This document shows positions 8,808 through 17,029 of a stretch of 64,000 nt of DNA, one piece after another. Both the position numbers and the translations under genes were made by a program. The DNA is from Hyphomicrobiales bacterium (lineage in GTDB: Bacteria > Pseudomonadota > Alphaproteobacteria > Rhizobiales > Rhizobiaceae). The notes under the pieces were generated by a model. It worked only from the letters and a program-made list of their open reading frames with translations, did no database searches and was not told where the DNA came from. Each line of letters starts with the position of its first letter. The stretch's first letter is position 1. The stretch lies in contig UCMT01000018.1 in the NCBI GenBank assembly GCA_900473795.1, positions 62,001 through 126,000 on the forward strand. Reading direction: 5' to 3'.

Positions 8808-9407
8808 ATGGGACGGCCAAGAGAGTTCGATGTCGACGAAGCCCTTGAAACGGCCATGGAACTGTTCTGGCGAAAGGGCTACGAAGGCACCTCTCTGACC
8901 GATCTGACCGAGGGAATGGGGATCACCAAGCCGAGCCTCTACGGCGTCTTCGGCAACAAGGAGGGTCTGTTCCTGAAGGCGCTCGAGCGCTATGAGCGGA
9001 CAAAAATGGCCTTCTTTCACAAGGCCCTCGAGGAGCCCCGGGCCCGCATTGTCGCCGAAAAGATCCTGCACGGCTTTGCCGATGCGCAGACGGCGGACAA
9101 GGACCCCAGCGGATGCATGGGCATCAACGGTGCCCTGGCCTGCAGCGAGGCTGCCGCCGAAATCCAGAAGTGTCTGATCGAAAACCGCCATCGCGGTGAG
9201 CGCGAATTGGGCAGGCGCTTCGAGCGCGCCGCAGCGGAAGGTGACCTGCCGCCCGGCCACGAGCCCCATGATCTTGCCCGCTATATCATGACGATTTCGC
9301 AAGGGACGGCCATTCAGGCGGCGTCGGGCGCCGATCGGCAGGCGCTTTATCGAGTCATCGACATGGCGCTGCAATTCTGGCCCGAACTGTCCCCTCAAGA
9401 CAGTTAA
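8808..9407 (+). CDS. TetR/AcrR-family transcriptional regulator
   Basis: This 199-residue regulator has the N-terminal helix-turn-helix of the TetR family at about residues 8-55 (AMELFWRKGYEGTSLTDL, then GITKPSLYGVFGNKEGL), and a C-terminal ligand-binding bundle. A CAGGAGGT Shine-Dalgarno sequence sits 7 bases before the ATG. It is transcribed divergently from the RND efflux operon, and the shared 184-base gap carries two near-identical TACCGnTCGGTA palindromes, so it very likely represses the pump and itself. The cysteine-containing stretch PSGCMGINGALACSE is shared by the YxaF/NemR-like branch of TetR proteins. The inducing compound is unknown. Confidence 0.9.
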   Translation: MGRPREFDVDEALETAMELFWRKGYEGTSLTDLTEGMGITKPSLYGVFGNKEGLFLKALERYERTKMAFFHKALEEPRARIVAEKILHGFADAQTADKDPSGCMGINGALACSEAAAEIQKCLIENRHRGERELGRRFERAAAEGDLPPGHEPHDLARYIMTISQGTAIQAASGADRQALYRVIDMALQFWPELSPQDS

Positions 9408-9425
9408 TCAATCGGCCTTTAAGTT

Positions 9426-9438
9426 CCATATACAACAT
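9426..9438. repeat. 13-base motif copy A (CCATATACAACAT)
   Basis: CCATATACAACAT at 9426-9438 recurs exactly at 10307-10319, so one copy lies just beyond the end and one just upstream of the GntR gene at 9459-10226. An AT-rich word repeated in GC-rich DNA suggests a protein-binding site, but only the upstream copy is in a promoter-like place. Confidence 0.45.
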
Positions 9439-9458
9439 CGTTGGTGTTTTGGCACAAA

Positions 9459-10226
9459 TCAGTCGTCTGCCATCTTTCCGCTGCGTGATTCCAGCCGATA
9501 TCGGTTGCCGGGATAGACGAGCCGGGCAAAGGAGACGACGCGCTTGGACGACCATGTGCGCCTGCGGATGAGCAGGCAGGGCTCGGTGCGAAGGATCACT
9601 AGGAGCTTGCATTCCCAAGGTTGCGGCATGGCCGCTTCGACGATGTGTTCGGAGCCGCTCAACGGAGCCTCGGCAGTCAGATACGCGTTCGGCGTCAGCG
9701 TCGTAAAGTCTTGTTCAAGGTAGCCTGGCGCTGCTTCGGGATTGACGAAACGGTCCTCGATCTGGACCGGGACGCCGTTTTCGCTGTGCACGATCAGTGA
9801 GTGAAACACCGGTGCGCCGATCGGCAGGCCGAGCGCGTCGGCGACATCGGGTGCTGCCGTCTCCTGCGCCAAAACGATCACGGAAGCCTGATGCACATGG
9901 CCTCGCTCGTCGATCTCCTCGGCAATGTTGCGCACTTCGAAGAGCTCTGAATAGCCCTTGCGCTCGGCAACAAAGGAGCCGACGCCCTGGATGCGCACCA
10001 GTTCACCCTCGCTTGCCAGTTCGCGCAGCGCCCGGTTGGCGGTCATCTTGCTGACGCCCAGTTCGGCGACCAGTTCATTCTCCGAAGGGACTCGGTGCTT
10101 GGGCGGCCATTCACCGCTCTGGATGCGGTCGAGGATCATCTGCTTGACGCCGGCATAAAGCGGTGCGCCGTCATTGTCGCTGTTGTCCCACTTCAGCTGA
10201 GCGTTCTGGTCGTTGCTGCGTTTCAT
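9459..10226 (-). CDS. GntR-family regulator, HutC subfamily (UTRA domain), copy 1
   Basis: This 255-residue DNA-binding repressor has an N-terminal winged helix (about residues 25-90: VPSENELVAELGVSKMTANR, then GVGSFVAER) and a C-terminal UTRA ligand-binding domain that ends RRTWSSKRVVSFARLVYPGNR. That RRTW...ARLVYPG block is characteristic of HutC histidine-utilization repressors. It is divergent from the amino-acid ABC transporter, MIO-less lyase and FAD oxidase operon, and probably controls that operon. A second HutC-like gene lies at 24638-25408 beside hutF. This copy may answer to urocanate like canonical HutC, or to a different urocanate-like intermediate. Confident of family, less so of the ligand. 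Confidence 0.88.
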   Translation of the reverse strand: MKRSNDQNAQLKWDNSDNDGAPLYAGVKQMILDRIQSGEWPPKHRVPSENELVAELGVSKMTANRALRELASEGELVRIQGVGSFVAERKGYSELFEVRNIAEEIDERGHVHQASVIVLAQETAAPDVADALGLPIGAPVFHSLIVHSENGVPVQIEDRFVNPEAAPGYLEQDFTTLTPNAYLTAEAPLSGSEHIVEAAMPQPWECKLLVILRTEPCLLIRRRTWSSKRVVSFARLVYPGNRYRLESRSGKMADD

Positions 10227-10298
10227 ATGCTCATTCCTTGGGCGAAATTAAATTTGCATCCAAATGCGGCCTCCCTCTTGCATACCATAAAAATTCGC

Positions 10299-10319
10299 AT
10301 ATGGTACCATATACAACAT
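10299..10319. promoter_or_regulatory. Palindromic operator region before the amino-acid ABC operon
   Basis: ATATGGTACCATAT (10299-10312) is a perfect 14-base palindrome, and the repeated word CCATATACAACAT (10307-10319) overlaps its right half. It lies 73 bases upstream of the HutC-like gene and about 105 bases before the binding-protein gene, the expected place for the GntR regulator to act on both. Confidence 0.55.
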
Positions 10320-10423
10320 GGATGTTCAGGGGCATTTTTGAAGCCGGTTCATCCGTCAATAAATTTGTAAAGCCGGCGGAGATCGGCGGACGTTGTGAAG
10401 ATAAACCTCAGAGGAACCTGAAC

Positions 10424-11263
10424 ATGAACCTATCCAAATTTCTGATGGCCGGTGCCGTCGCATTCGCAACCCTTGCTGCTCCGATGGCTCAGGCCAAGGA
10501 CTGGAAGACGGTCACCATCACGCTCGAAGGCGCCTATGCGCCGTGGAACCTGACCAATCCCGACGGTACGCTCGGCGGTTTCGAACCGGAGCTTGCCAAA
10601 TATCTCTGCGACCACATGAAGGTCGAGTGCAATCTCGTCGCCTCCGATTGGGACGGCATGATCCCGGCGCTCAATGCCGGCAAGTTCGATGTGATCATGG
10701 ATGCGCTGTCGATCACCGAAGAGCGCAAGAAGATCATCGACTTCACCATTCCTTATGCTCATACCCACGCCGCCTTCGCGACGCTGAAGGATGGCACGCT
10801 GGCAAACGCTGCCGGCACCGGCACCGTCGTCAAGCTCGATCCGGGCGCAACCGGCGTCAAGGAAATCGATGCGATGAAGGCAGCCTTCGCCGGCAAGACG
10901 ATCGGCATCCAGGCCGCGACCGTCTACTCCAAGTTCATCTATGACAACTTCGGCGATGTCGCCACGGTGCGCGAATACAAGACCGGCGCCGAGCGCGACC
11001 TCGATCTCGAAACCGGCCGCATCGATCTCGTCTTCGACGATGCCGTCTACCTGATCTCGGCTTTCGAGAAGGCCAACGGCACGCTCGCCTTCACCGGCCC
11101 TGAAATCGGCGGCACGATCTTCGGCAGCGGCGAAGGCCTCGGCATCCGTCAGGCCGATACCGATCTGCGCGACATGTTCAACAAGGCTATCGAGGCAGCG
11201 CTTGCCGACGGCACGATCAAGACCTTGTCGATGAAGTGGTTCAAGACCGACGTTACCCCCTGA
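10424..11263 (+). CDS. Amino-acid ABC transporter substrate-binding protein (opine/basic amino acid type)
   Basis: This 279-residue periplasmic binding protein of the SBP_bac_3 family begins with a clear signal peptide, predicted to be cut after AQA (residue 24). The mature part starts with the substrate-contact strand VTITLEGAYAPWNLTNPDG and includes DWDGMIPALNAGKFDVIMDA. The C-terminal DGTIKTLSMKWFKTDVTP closely resembles the ends of octopine and nopaline binding proteins (OccT/NocT) rather than plain HisJ. A GAGGA lies 8 bases before the chosen ATG. It is first in an operon with two permeases, an ATPase, a HutH paralogue and an FAD amine oxidase, so an N-modified histidine or a related amino acid is the likely cargo (inference). 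Confidence 0.88.
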   Translation: MNLSKFLMAGAVAFATLAAPMAQAKDWKTVTITLEGAYAPWNLTNPDGTLGGFEPELAKYLCDHMKVECNLVASDWDGMIPALNAGKFDVIMDALSITEERKKIIDFTIPYAHTHAAFATLKDGTLANAAGTGTVVKLDPGATGVKEIDAMKAAFAGKTIGIQAATVYSKFIYDNFGDVATVREYKTGAERDLDLETGRIDLVFDDAVYLISAFEKANGTLAFTGPEIGGTIFGSGEGLGIRQADTDLRDMFNKAIEAALADGTIKTLSMKWFKTDVTP

Positions 11264-11272
11264 TCTCAAGTT

Positions 11273-11305
11273 TGCCCGCCGCTTGCTATTCGCCCGCGGC
11301 GGGCA
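11273..11305 (+). other. GC-rich hairpin between binding-protein and permease genes
   Basis: TGCCCGCCGC (11273-11282) pairs with GCGGCGGGCA (11296-11305) across a 13-base loop. No T run follows, so it is more likely an mRNA 3'-end stabiliser that keeps the binding-protein message in excess over the permeases than a full terminator. Confidence 0.6.
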
Positions 11306-11404
11306 CACTTTGCTGCGGCAGGCCGCCCACTTCAGGTGCGGCCTTCCATATCCATCTGACGATCGGGAAGCCGGCCTTGCCGGAAACGACGGGACGCCTG
11401 CGGC

Positions 11405-12127
11405 ATGGCACTATTTCAATTGATCGGATTTGGCCCCACCGGCTGGGGCGGGCTGCTTCTCCTGGCAGCGTTGATGACGCTTTGCGTCACCGCCGTTGCG
11501 CTGTTGATCGGCGCTATCCTCGGCTCGCTCGTCGCCTGGGCGAAGCTGTCGGGCAGCAGGATACTGCGCACGCTTGGCGGCACATACACCACCGTCTTTC
11601 GCGGCGTTCCCGAACTGCTGATCATCTATCTCGTCTATTTCGGCGGATCGAGCGCGGTCACCGCGATCGGCACAGCGATGGGCTATGAGGGCTTTCTCGG
11701 CCTTCCATCGTTCGCAGCCGGTGCGCTTGCGGTCGGCATCATCTCCGGCGCCTACCAGGCCGAGGTTTTTCGCGGTGCTTTTCTCGCCATCCCGAAGGGT
11801 GAGCTTGAGGCGGCGCAAGCGATCGGCATGAACCGCAGCTTGCGCTTCCGCCGCATCATCGGCCCACAGGTTTTCCGGTTTGCCATTCCGGGCATCGGAA
11901 ATGTCTGGCAGCTCAGCCTGAAGGACTCGGCGCTCGTGTCCGTAACCGGGCTTGCCGACCTGATGCGGACCAGCCAGGTCGCGGCCGGTTCGACGCGGCA
12001 GCACTTCCTGTTCTTCATCGTCGGCGGCTGTCTCTACCTGATCCTCACCAGCTTCTCGGACCGCTTCTTCACCAGCGCCGAAAAGCGCGCCAATCGCAGC
12101 ATGCCGACCAGCCTCGGCCAAGCCTGA
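11405..12127 (+). CDS. Amino-acid ABC transporter permease (HisQ/OccQ type)
   Basis: This 240-residue inner-membrane permease is of the polar amino-acid family. Several hydrophobic segments are visible, and the cytoplasmic ATPase-contact loop reads ELEAAQAIGMNRSLRFRRIIGPQ, matching the EAA motif (EAA---G---------I-LP). FRGVPELLIIYLVYFGG is the typical second-helix signature of HisQ-like proteins. It forms a heterodimeric channel with the permease that follows 18 bases after its stop. The substrate is set by the upstream binding protein. Confidence 0.92.
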   Translation: MALFQLIGFGPTGWGGLLLLAALMTLCVTAVALLIGAILGSLVAWAKLSGSRILRTLGGTYTTVFRGVPELLIIYLVYFGGSSAVTAIGTAMGYEGFLGLPSFAAGALAVGIISGAYQAEVFRGAFLAIPKGELEAAQAIGMNRSLRFRRIIGPQVFRFAIPGIGNVWQLSLKDSALVSVTGLADLMRTSQVAAGSTRQHFLFFIVGGCLYLILTSFSDRFFTSAEKRANRSMPTSLGQA

Positions 12128-12145
12128 TCCCCAAGGAGCCGCGCG

Positions 12146-12856
12146 ATGGATATCACCTTCATGCTCGAGACTATGAAAACGCTGCTGGCGGCTCTGCCGA
12201 TGACGCTGGCGCTGTTTTCCCTCTCGGTTTTCTTCGGCGGATTGCTGGCCCTCGTCATCGTCTGGATGCGGGTGAGCGGCAATACCATCGCCCGCAATTT
12301 CGCCAAGGGCTATATCTTCGTCTTCCGCGGTTCGCCGCTGTTGATCCAGATGTTCCTGATTTTCTATGGCCTCGGGCAGTTCGGCTTCATCCGCTACAGC
12401 TTCCTCTGGCCGGCGCTGCGCGAACCCTTCGTCTGCGCCGTGCTGTCGCTGGCCCTTTGCACGGCGGGCTATACGGCTGAAATCTTTCGCTTCGGCCTGC
12501 GCGCCATCCCGGCCAAGGAGATCGAGGCGGCCCGGTCGGTCGGCATGTCCGGCTTCCTGCTGACCCGCCGCATCCTGGCGCCGATCGCCTTCCGGCATGC
12601 GCTGCCGGCCTATTCGACCGAGGTGGTGATGATGGTGAAGTCAACGGCGCTCGCCAGCCTCGTCACGGTCTGGGAGGTCACGGGCGTTGCCCAGCGGCTG
12701 ATCTCGCAGACCTACCGCACGATGGAAGTCTTCCTCTGCGCTGCCGCCATCTATCTCATCCTGAACTTCCTGATCCTGCAGGCCATGGCGCTGCTCGAAT
12801 ACAAGCTGACCCCGCACCGCCGCGCGGCTCCCCTGTTTCCGGTGCCGCAGCGATGA
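12146..12856 (+). CDS. Amino-acid ABC transporter permease (HisM/OccM type)
   Basis: This 236-residue second permease subunit has the HisM-type signature [20 protein letters not shown] and the EAA loop [20 protein letters not shown]. The aromatic, small-residue pattern after the signature is shared with the opine permease OccM. An AAGGAG sequence lies 9 bases before the ATG. Its stop codon overlaps the start of the ATPase gene (ATGA). It completes the membrane channel with the preceding gene. Confidence 0.92.
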   Translation: MDITFMLETMKTLLAALPMTLALFSLSVFFGGLLALVIVWMRVSGNTIARNFAKGYIFVFRGSPLLIQMFLIFYGLGQFGFIRYSFLWPALREPFVCAVLSLALCTAGYTAEIFRFGLRAIPAKEIEAARSVGMSGFLLTRRILAPIAFRHALPAYSTEVVMMVKSTALASLVTVWEVTGVAQRLISQTYRTMEVFLCAAAIYLILNFLILQAMALLEYKLTPHRRAAPLFPVPQR

Positions 12857-13659
12857 CCCCGACGCCCCTCAACCAGACTGGAACGACCATGGCAGGCACG
12901 ACCCGGCTTTCCGTCCGCAACATCCGCAAGAGCTTCGGCACGCATGAGGTGCTGCGCGGCATCTCGCTCGATGCCCGCGATGGCGACGTTATTTCGCTTC
13001 TCGGCGCCAGCGGCTCGGGCAAGTCCACCTTCCTGCGCTGCATCAACCTGCTGGAAATTGCCGATCACGGCGAGATTTCCGTCGATGGCGAACTGATCCA
13101 GATGGAGCAGCGCGGCGGCAAGAACGTTCCGGCCAACCGGCGCCAGGTGGATCGCATCCGCTCTGAGCTCGGCATGGTGTTCCAGTCGTTCAATCTCTGG
13201 TCCCACATGACGATCCTCGAAAACGTCATCGAGGGGCCGGTGCACGTGCTGAAGCGTCCGCGCGCCGAATGCATCGCGGAAGCCGAAGTTCTTCTGGAAA
13301 AGGTCGGCATTGCCGAGAAGCGCAATGCCTATCCGGCGCATCTGTCGGGCGGCCAGCAGCAGCGCGCCGCGATCGCCCGCTCGCTGGCAATGAAGCCGAA
13401 GGTCATGCTGTTCGACGAGCCGACCTCGGCGCTCGATCCGGAACTGGTCGGCGAGGTGCTGCGCGTCATGCGCTCGCTTGCCGAGGAAGGCATGACCATG
13501 CTGGTCGTCACCCATGAAATGAGCTTTGCCCGCAACGTCTCCAACCGGGTGATCTTCATGAAATCCGGCGAGATCGACAGCGACGGTGCGCCGGAGGAAT
13601 TGTTCGGCTCCGGCGGCTCCCCGAGCTTCCGCCAGTTCATCGGCAATTTTGGAGGCTGA
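12853..13659 (+). CDS. Amino-acid ABC transporter ATP-binding protein (HisP/OccP type)
   Basis: This 268-residue ATPase belongs to the importer encoded upstream. Walker A (GASGSGKST), the HisP-type Q-loop [18 protein letters not shown], signature LSGGQQQR and Walker [14 protein letters not shown] are all present. The start at 12853 overlaps the permease stop (ATGA); an ATG at 12889 ([12 protein letters not shown]) would match the usual family N-terminus, so translation may begin there. It is followed after only two bases by the HutH paralogue, which strongly links transport with that enzyme. Confidence 0.92.
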   Translation: MTPTPLNQTGTTMAGTTRLSVRNIRKSFGTHEVLRGISLDARDGDVISLLGASGSGKSTFLRCINLLEIADHGEISVDGELIQMEQRGGKNVPANRRQVDRIRSELGMVFQSFNLWSHMTILENVIEGPVHVLKRPRAECIAEAEVLLEKVGIAEKRNAYPAHLSGGQQQRAAIARSLAMKPKVMLFDEPTSALDPELVGEVLRVMRSLAEEGMTMLVVTHEMSFARNVSNRVIFMKSGEIDSDGAPEELFGSGGSPSFRQFIGNFGG

Positions 13660-13661
13660 TC

Positions 13662-15158
13662 GTGCAGGATATCGTGCTCGAAACGGCGCTCGACTGGCGC
13701 GCCGTGGCGGCGGTTGCCGATGGCGCGGCCCTTTCGCTGTCCGATAGTGCGCGCCAGCGGGTTGAGACGGCCAGCCGCATCGTTGCGGCAATCGTCGAAA
13801 GCGGCGTGCGTGCCTATGGCGTCAATACCGGCGTCGGCGCACTCGCCGATACCGTCGTCGATCGCCCGTCCCAGAGCCGCTTGTCGCGCAACATCATCCT
13901 CAGCCACGCCTGCGGTGTCGGTCCGCTGCTGGACGCTTGCGCGGTGCGTGCCATCGTCGCGGCGCAGATAGCCAATTTTTCGCATGGCCATTCCGGCGTG
14001 CGCCCAGTGATCGTCGAGACGTTGCAGGCTTTCCTGCGCGAAGACTGCATTCCCGATGTGCCCGCGAAAGGTTCTGCCGGCTATCTCTCCCACAACGCTC
14101 ACATCGCGCTGGTACTGATCGGTGAGGGTAGGGCGCGGTTGAAGGGGAGACCGACAAGCGGCGCCGAGGCCCTGAAAACACTCGGCATCGAGCCGCTGGT
14201 GCTGCAGGCCAAGGAAGGTCTGAGCCTCGTCAACGGCACGGCCTGTTCGACGGGCCTCGGCTCGTTGGCTCTGGCGCGCGCCGAGCGCTTTCTTGAATGG
14301 GCCGATGCCATCGCCGCGCTGACCATCGAGGCGCTCGGAGGTCAGGCGGCGGCGTTCGATGCGCCGGTGCTGGCGCTTCGCAAGTCGAAGGGCATCGAGA
14401 AAGTCGGTAGGATGCTGCGCGGGCGCCTCGCTGGCAGCGGCCTGATCGAGGCCGCCAAGGGCGCGCGCACGCAGGATGCCCTGAGCCTTCGCTCCGTCCC
14501 GCATGCGCACGGCGCCGGTTGGGATGTCTTCGATTTTGTCGGTTCGATCGTCGATCAGGAACTTGCGTCCGTAACCGACAATCCCGCCGTATCCGGCACG
14601 CCGGATGCCCCCGTCGTTTCTTCCGAAGCACACGCCGTCGCACCCGGCCTCGGGCAGGCGCTGGATAGCCTTGCGGTCGCCATCGCCCAGATCTCGGCGA
14701 TGAGCGAGCGGCGGATCGACCGGCTGGTCAATCCGCTCGTCAGCGGCCTACCGGCCTTCCTGGCGACCGATCCTGGTGCCGGGTCCGGCTTCATGATCGG
14801 GCAATATACGGCGGCGGCCCTTGCTGCTGAAAACCGGCGGCTCGGTGCGCCGGCGAGCCTCGACGGAGGCGTCACCTCGGCGTTGCAGGAGGATTTTCTC
14901 GCGCATCCGACGGCTGCGGCCAACAAGCTGCTCGCCGTCATAGACAATGCCGAGCAGATACTCGGCATCGAATTCGCTGCTGCCGCGCAGGCCCAGGATT
15001 TCAAGGTTGGGGTCGCGCCTCGAGCCAAGGGAACAGACGCGCTCTATCGTCATATCCGCGCCGTTCTTCCAACCTATGCCGACGACCGGCCACTTGGCTG
15101 GGATCTGGAAAAGGCGCGCGATCTCCTGCGCGCATCGTCACCGCCTGCCAGCGTTTAA
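13662..15158 (+). CDS. HutH-like aromatic amino-acid lyase paralogue lacking the MIO triad
   Basis: This 498-residue member of the histidine/phenylalanine ammonia-lyase fold starts with GTG after GGAGG. Against the canonical HutH at 20170-21705 it keeps Tyr52, His82, the VNGT asparagine, the TQD glutamine, the arginine of LSLR, and the glutamate of QED. HutH reads [14 protein letters not shown] at the cofactor site; this protein reads GSAGYLSHNAH, an exact three-residue gap where Ala-Ser-Gly cyclises into methylidene-imidazolone. The Tyr280 position of HutH is Leu here. It therefore cannot work by the MIO mechanism. Related MIO-free enzymes such as ergothionase eliminate a better leaving group (trimethylamine). 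Candidate substrates are hercynine, ergothioneine or another N-modified histidine; this is inference from motif and context. Confidence 0.85.
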   Translation: MQDIVLETALDWRAVAAVADGAALSLSDSARQRVETASRIVAAIVESGVRAYGVNTGVGALADTVVDRPSQSRLSRNIILSHACGVGPLLDACAVRAIVAAQIANFSHGHSGVRPVIVETLQAFLREDCIPDVPAKGSAGYLSHNAHIALVLIGEGRARLKGRPTSGAEALKTLGIEPLVLQAKEGLSLVNGTACSTGLGSLALARAERFLEWADAIAALTIEALGGQAAAFDAPVLALRKSKGIEKVGRMLRGRLAGSGLIEAAKGARTQDALSLRSVPHAHGAGWDVFDFVGSIVDQELASVTDNPAVSGTPDAPVVSSEAHAVAPGLGQALDSLAVAIAQISAMSERRIDRLVNPLVSGLPAFLATDPGAGSGFMIGQYTAAALAAENRRLGAPASLDGGVTSALQEDFLAHPTAAANKLLAVIDNAEQILGIEFAAAAQAQDFKVGVAPRAKGTDALYRHIRAVLPTYADDRPLGWDLEKARDLLRASSPPASV

Positions 15159-15178
15159 CACTCCAGAAAGGTACGTCC

Positions 15179-16336
15179 ATGACCGCCCATTTCGACGTTG
15201 CCATTGTCGGTCTCGGCGCCGTGGGAAGTGCCGCAATCTCGCATCTTTCGGCACGCGGGGTGAAGACTATCGGCATTGATGCATACTACCCGGCGCATGC
15301 GCTGAGTTCCTCGCACGGCGATAGCCGCCTGATCCGGCTCGGCTATTTCGAGGATCCGTCTTATGTGCCACTCCTGCAGCGCGCCTATGCCAATTGGCGG
15401 GTGCTGGAGACGCGGCTGCGCGAGGATATTCTGACGATCACCGGCGTGCTGCAGATCGGCAAGCCCGACAGCAAGATCGTCAGCGGCACAAGGAAATCCT
15501 GCAATCTTCACGATCTGCCGGTGGACACGCTTGATCCGGACGAGATGCGCCGCCGCTTTCCCGTCTTCGCGCTGGACGAGGACGAGATCGCTTTGCTTGA
15601 TCCGCAGGGCGGCTATCTGAAGCCAGAGGCGGCGGTGATGGGCTATCTCAAACTCGCCGCCAGCGATGGCGCCGCCTTGCATTTCGGCGAAAAGGTCACG
15701 GCAATCGAACCGGGGGACAACGGCGTGACTGTCGTCTCCGACACGGGACGCTACAGTGCCGGCAAGGTCATCGTCGCGACCGGCTCGTGGATCGGCGAAC
15801 TGGTGCCGGCGCTGCGCGATCATGCGGTGCCGATCAAGCAGGTCGTCTCATGGTATCAGCCGGTCGATGGTTTCGTCACCACGCCGCAGCGCATGCCGGT
15901 GTTCATTCGGGATGAAGGCGAAAACGGTTCCTTCTTCGGCTTTCCGTCGATCGGCATCGATGGCGTCAAGGTCGGCCGCCATGCGCATTTTCGCGAGCCG
16001 ATCGATCCCAATCAGCCCAACCCGCCGGTCAACGAGAGAGATACGCACCTTCTCGACAGTTTCATCAGGCGCCGGCTTCCGGCCGCCGCGGGCGTGCGGG
16101 TTCGCTCGACAACCTGCCGCTATACCATGTTGCCGAGCGAGGATTTCCTGCTCGATCTTCTGCCCGGCGACAAACGCATTGTCGTCGCATCCCCCTGTTC
16201 CGGCCACGGCTTCAAGTTCACCAGCGTCATCGGCGAAATCCTTGCCGATTTGGCTCTGGATGGTGACACGGACCTGCCGATCGGTGCCTTTTCCTTCGAG
16301 GCGATGGAACGGTTTCTGGGTGCTAGGCCGGCGTAG
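15179..16336 (+). CDS. FAD-dependent N-methyl amino-acid oxidase (MSOX/SolA type)
   Basis: This 385-residue flavoprotein resembles monomeric sarcosine oxidase and N-methyltryptophan oxidase, which oxidise secondary amines to imines and release an aldehyde plus hydrogen peroxide. The N-terminus FDVAIVGLGAVGSAA is the dinucleotide-binding fold. SSSHGDSRLIRLGYFEDPSYVPL matches the flavin-contacting loop of that group in outline. Cys313, in TTCRYTMLPSEDF, aligns with the Cys that binds FAD covalently in monomeric sarcosine oxidase. AGAAAGG-like ribosome binding precedes the ATG, 20 bases after the lyase gene. It is the last gene of the operon and probably removes an N-methyl or N-alkyl group from the imported compound or a product of it. 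Confidence 0.85.
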   Translation: MTAHFDVAIVGLGAVGSAAISHLSARGVKTIGIDAYYPAHALSSSHGDSRLIRLGYFEDPSYVPLLQRAYANWRVLETRLREDILTITGVLQIGKPDSKIVSGTRKSCNLHDLPVDTLDPDEMRRRFPVFALDEDEIALLDPQGGYLKPEAAVMGYLKLAASDGAALHFGEKVTAIEPGDNGVTVVSDTGRYSAGKVIVATGSWIGELVPALRDHAVPIKQVVSWYQPVDGFVTTPQRMPVFIRDEGENGSFFGFPSIGIDGVKVGRHAHFREPIDPNQPNPPVNERDTHLLDSFIRRRLPAAAGVRVRSTTCRYTMLPSEDFLLDLLPGDKRIVVASPCSGHGFKFTSVIGEILADLALDGDTDLPIGAFSFEAMERFLGARPA

Positions 16337-16372
16337 GGAGACCACTGGGGCTAGCGCCAGGGCTGTGGTGCC

Positions 16373-16972
16373 TCAGACGGGCGAAATGTGGATCAGATAG
16401 GCCTCCGTCGGCATGTCGGAGGTGATCAGCACGACGCCTTCCAGGATGGCACAATCCAGCCTGGCAAGCTCAACTGCGTGATCTCCGGAATCGATCCGTA
16501 CATTGCCGAGCGACAGAAGCATGGTGACGCCGCCCTCCGCATCCAGATGGTGCTGCCCTTCGACAATCCGCTTTTCAACCTGATGCACCCATTGCCCGCG
16601 CCGGGTCATGACGTTCAGATCGACGATCGCGCCCGATACCAGCCGTGCCGAGGTCACCGCATCGGCCGGAAAGGCAAGCGGTTTGGATGCCTGCGTCAGC
16701 ACCGCCGGCGCTCGGCCTGCTATATCCAGTTCCATGCCCTCTCCCTGGAGGATCGACAGGGTTCGGTCGATGCCGGGAAAAACAGAGAAAGGCCCGTCAC
16801 TGCCGACAGTCGCCATGCTGACGCGCCAGCCGAAAGTGGCGAGATCGGCCTCCGGCGGGAATACGGCGATCTCCACGGTCTCGCCTGCACCGTTTTTCCA
16901 CGGCATGCGGCGGTAAGTGTCCGCCTTTAAAACCAGCGGACGGTTGTGATTGGGCTGTTGCGCGATGGACAT
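16373..16972 (-). CDS. hutD: HutD-family protein
   Basis: This 199-residue cupin-like HutD protein occurs with histidine-utilization genes. In Pseudomonas it is reported to limit over-induction of hut, perhaps by binding urocanate or formylglutamate. The family start YRRMPWKNGAGETVEIAVFP is unmistakable. It is convergent with the FAD oxidase operon and stands apart from the hutUGHI operon, from which it is separated by a toxin-antitoxin pair. Its upstream region (16973-17029) is shared with that pair. Confidence 0.88.
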   Translation of the reverse strand: MSIAQQPNHNRPLVLKADTYRRMPWKNGAGETVEIAVFPPEADLATFGWRVSMATVGSDGPFSVFPGIDRTLSILQGEGMELDIAGRAPAVLTQASKPLAFPADAVTSARLVSGAIVDLNVMTRRGQWVHQVEKRIVEGQHHLDAEGGVTMLLSLGNVRIDSGDHAVELARLDCAILEGVVLITSDMPTEAYLIHISPV

Positions 16973-16987
16973 TGTAAACCTCTATAG

Positions 16988-17013
16988 AGTGGACTAAGTT
17001 TAGTGGACTAAGT
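16988..17013 (+). promoter_or_regulatory. Tandem 12-base repeat, probable autoregulatory operator of toxin-antitoxin pair 1
   Basis: AGTGGACTAAGT occurs at 16988-16999 and again at 17002-17013, 14 bases apart. Within it ACTAA-GT-TTAGT forms an inverted repeat. It lies immediately before the AGGAGG at 17018-17023, fitting binding of the antitoxin to its own promoter. Confidence 0.6.
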
Positions 17014-17029
17014 CCGCAGGAGGACGATG

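Noticed and set aside
13662-15158. HutH paralogue as a decayed pseudogene
   Set aside because: The frame is intact at full length, most active-site residues are kept, the loss is exactly three codons, and it is tightly coupled with transporter and oxidase genes.
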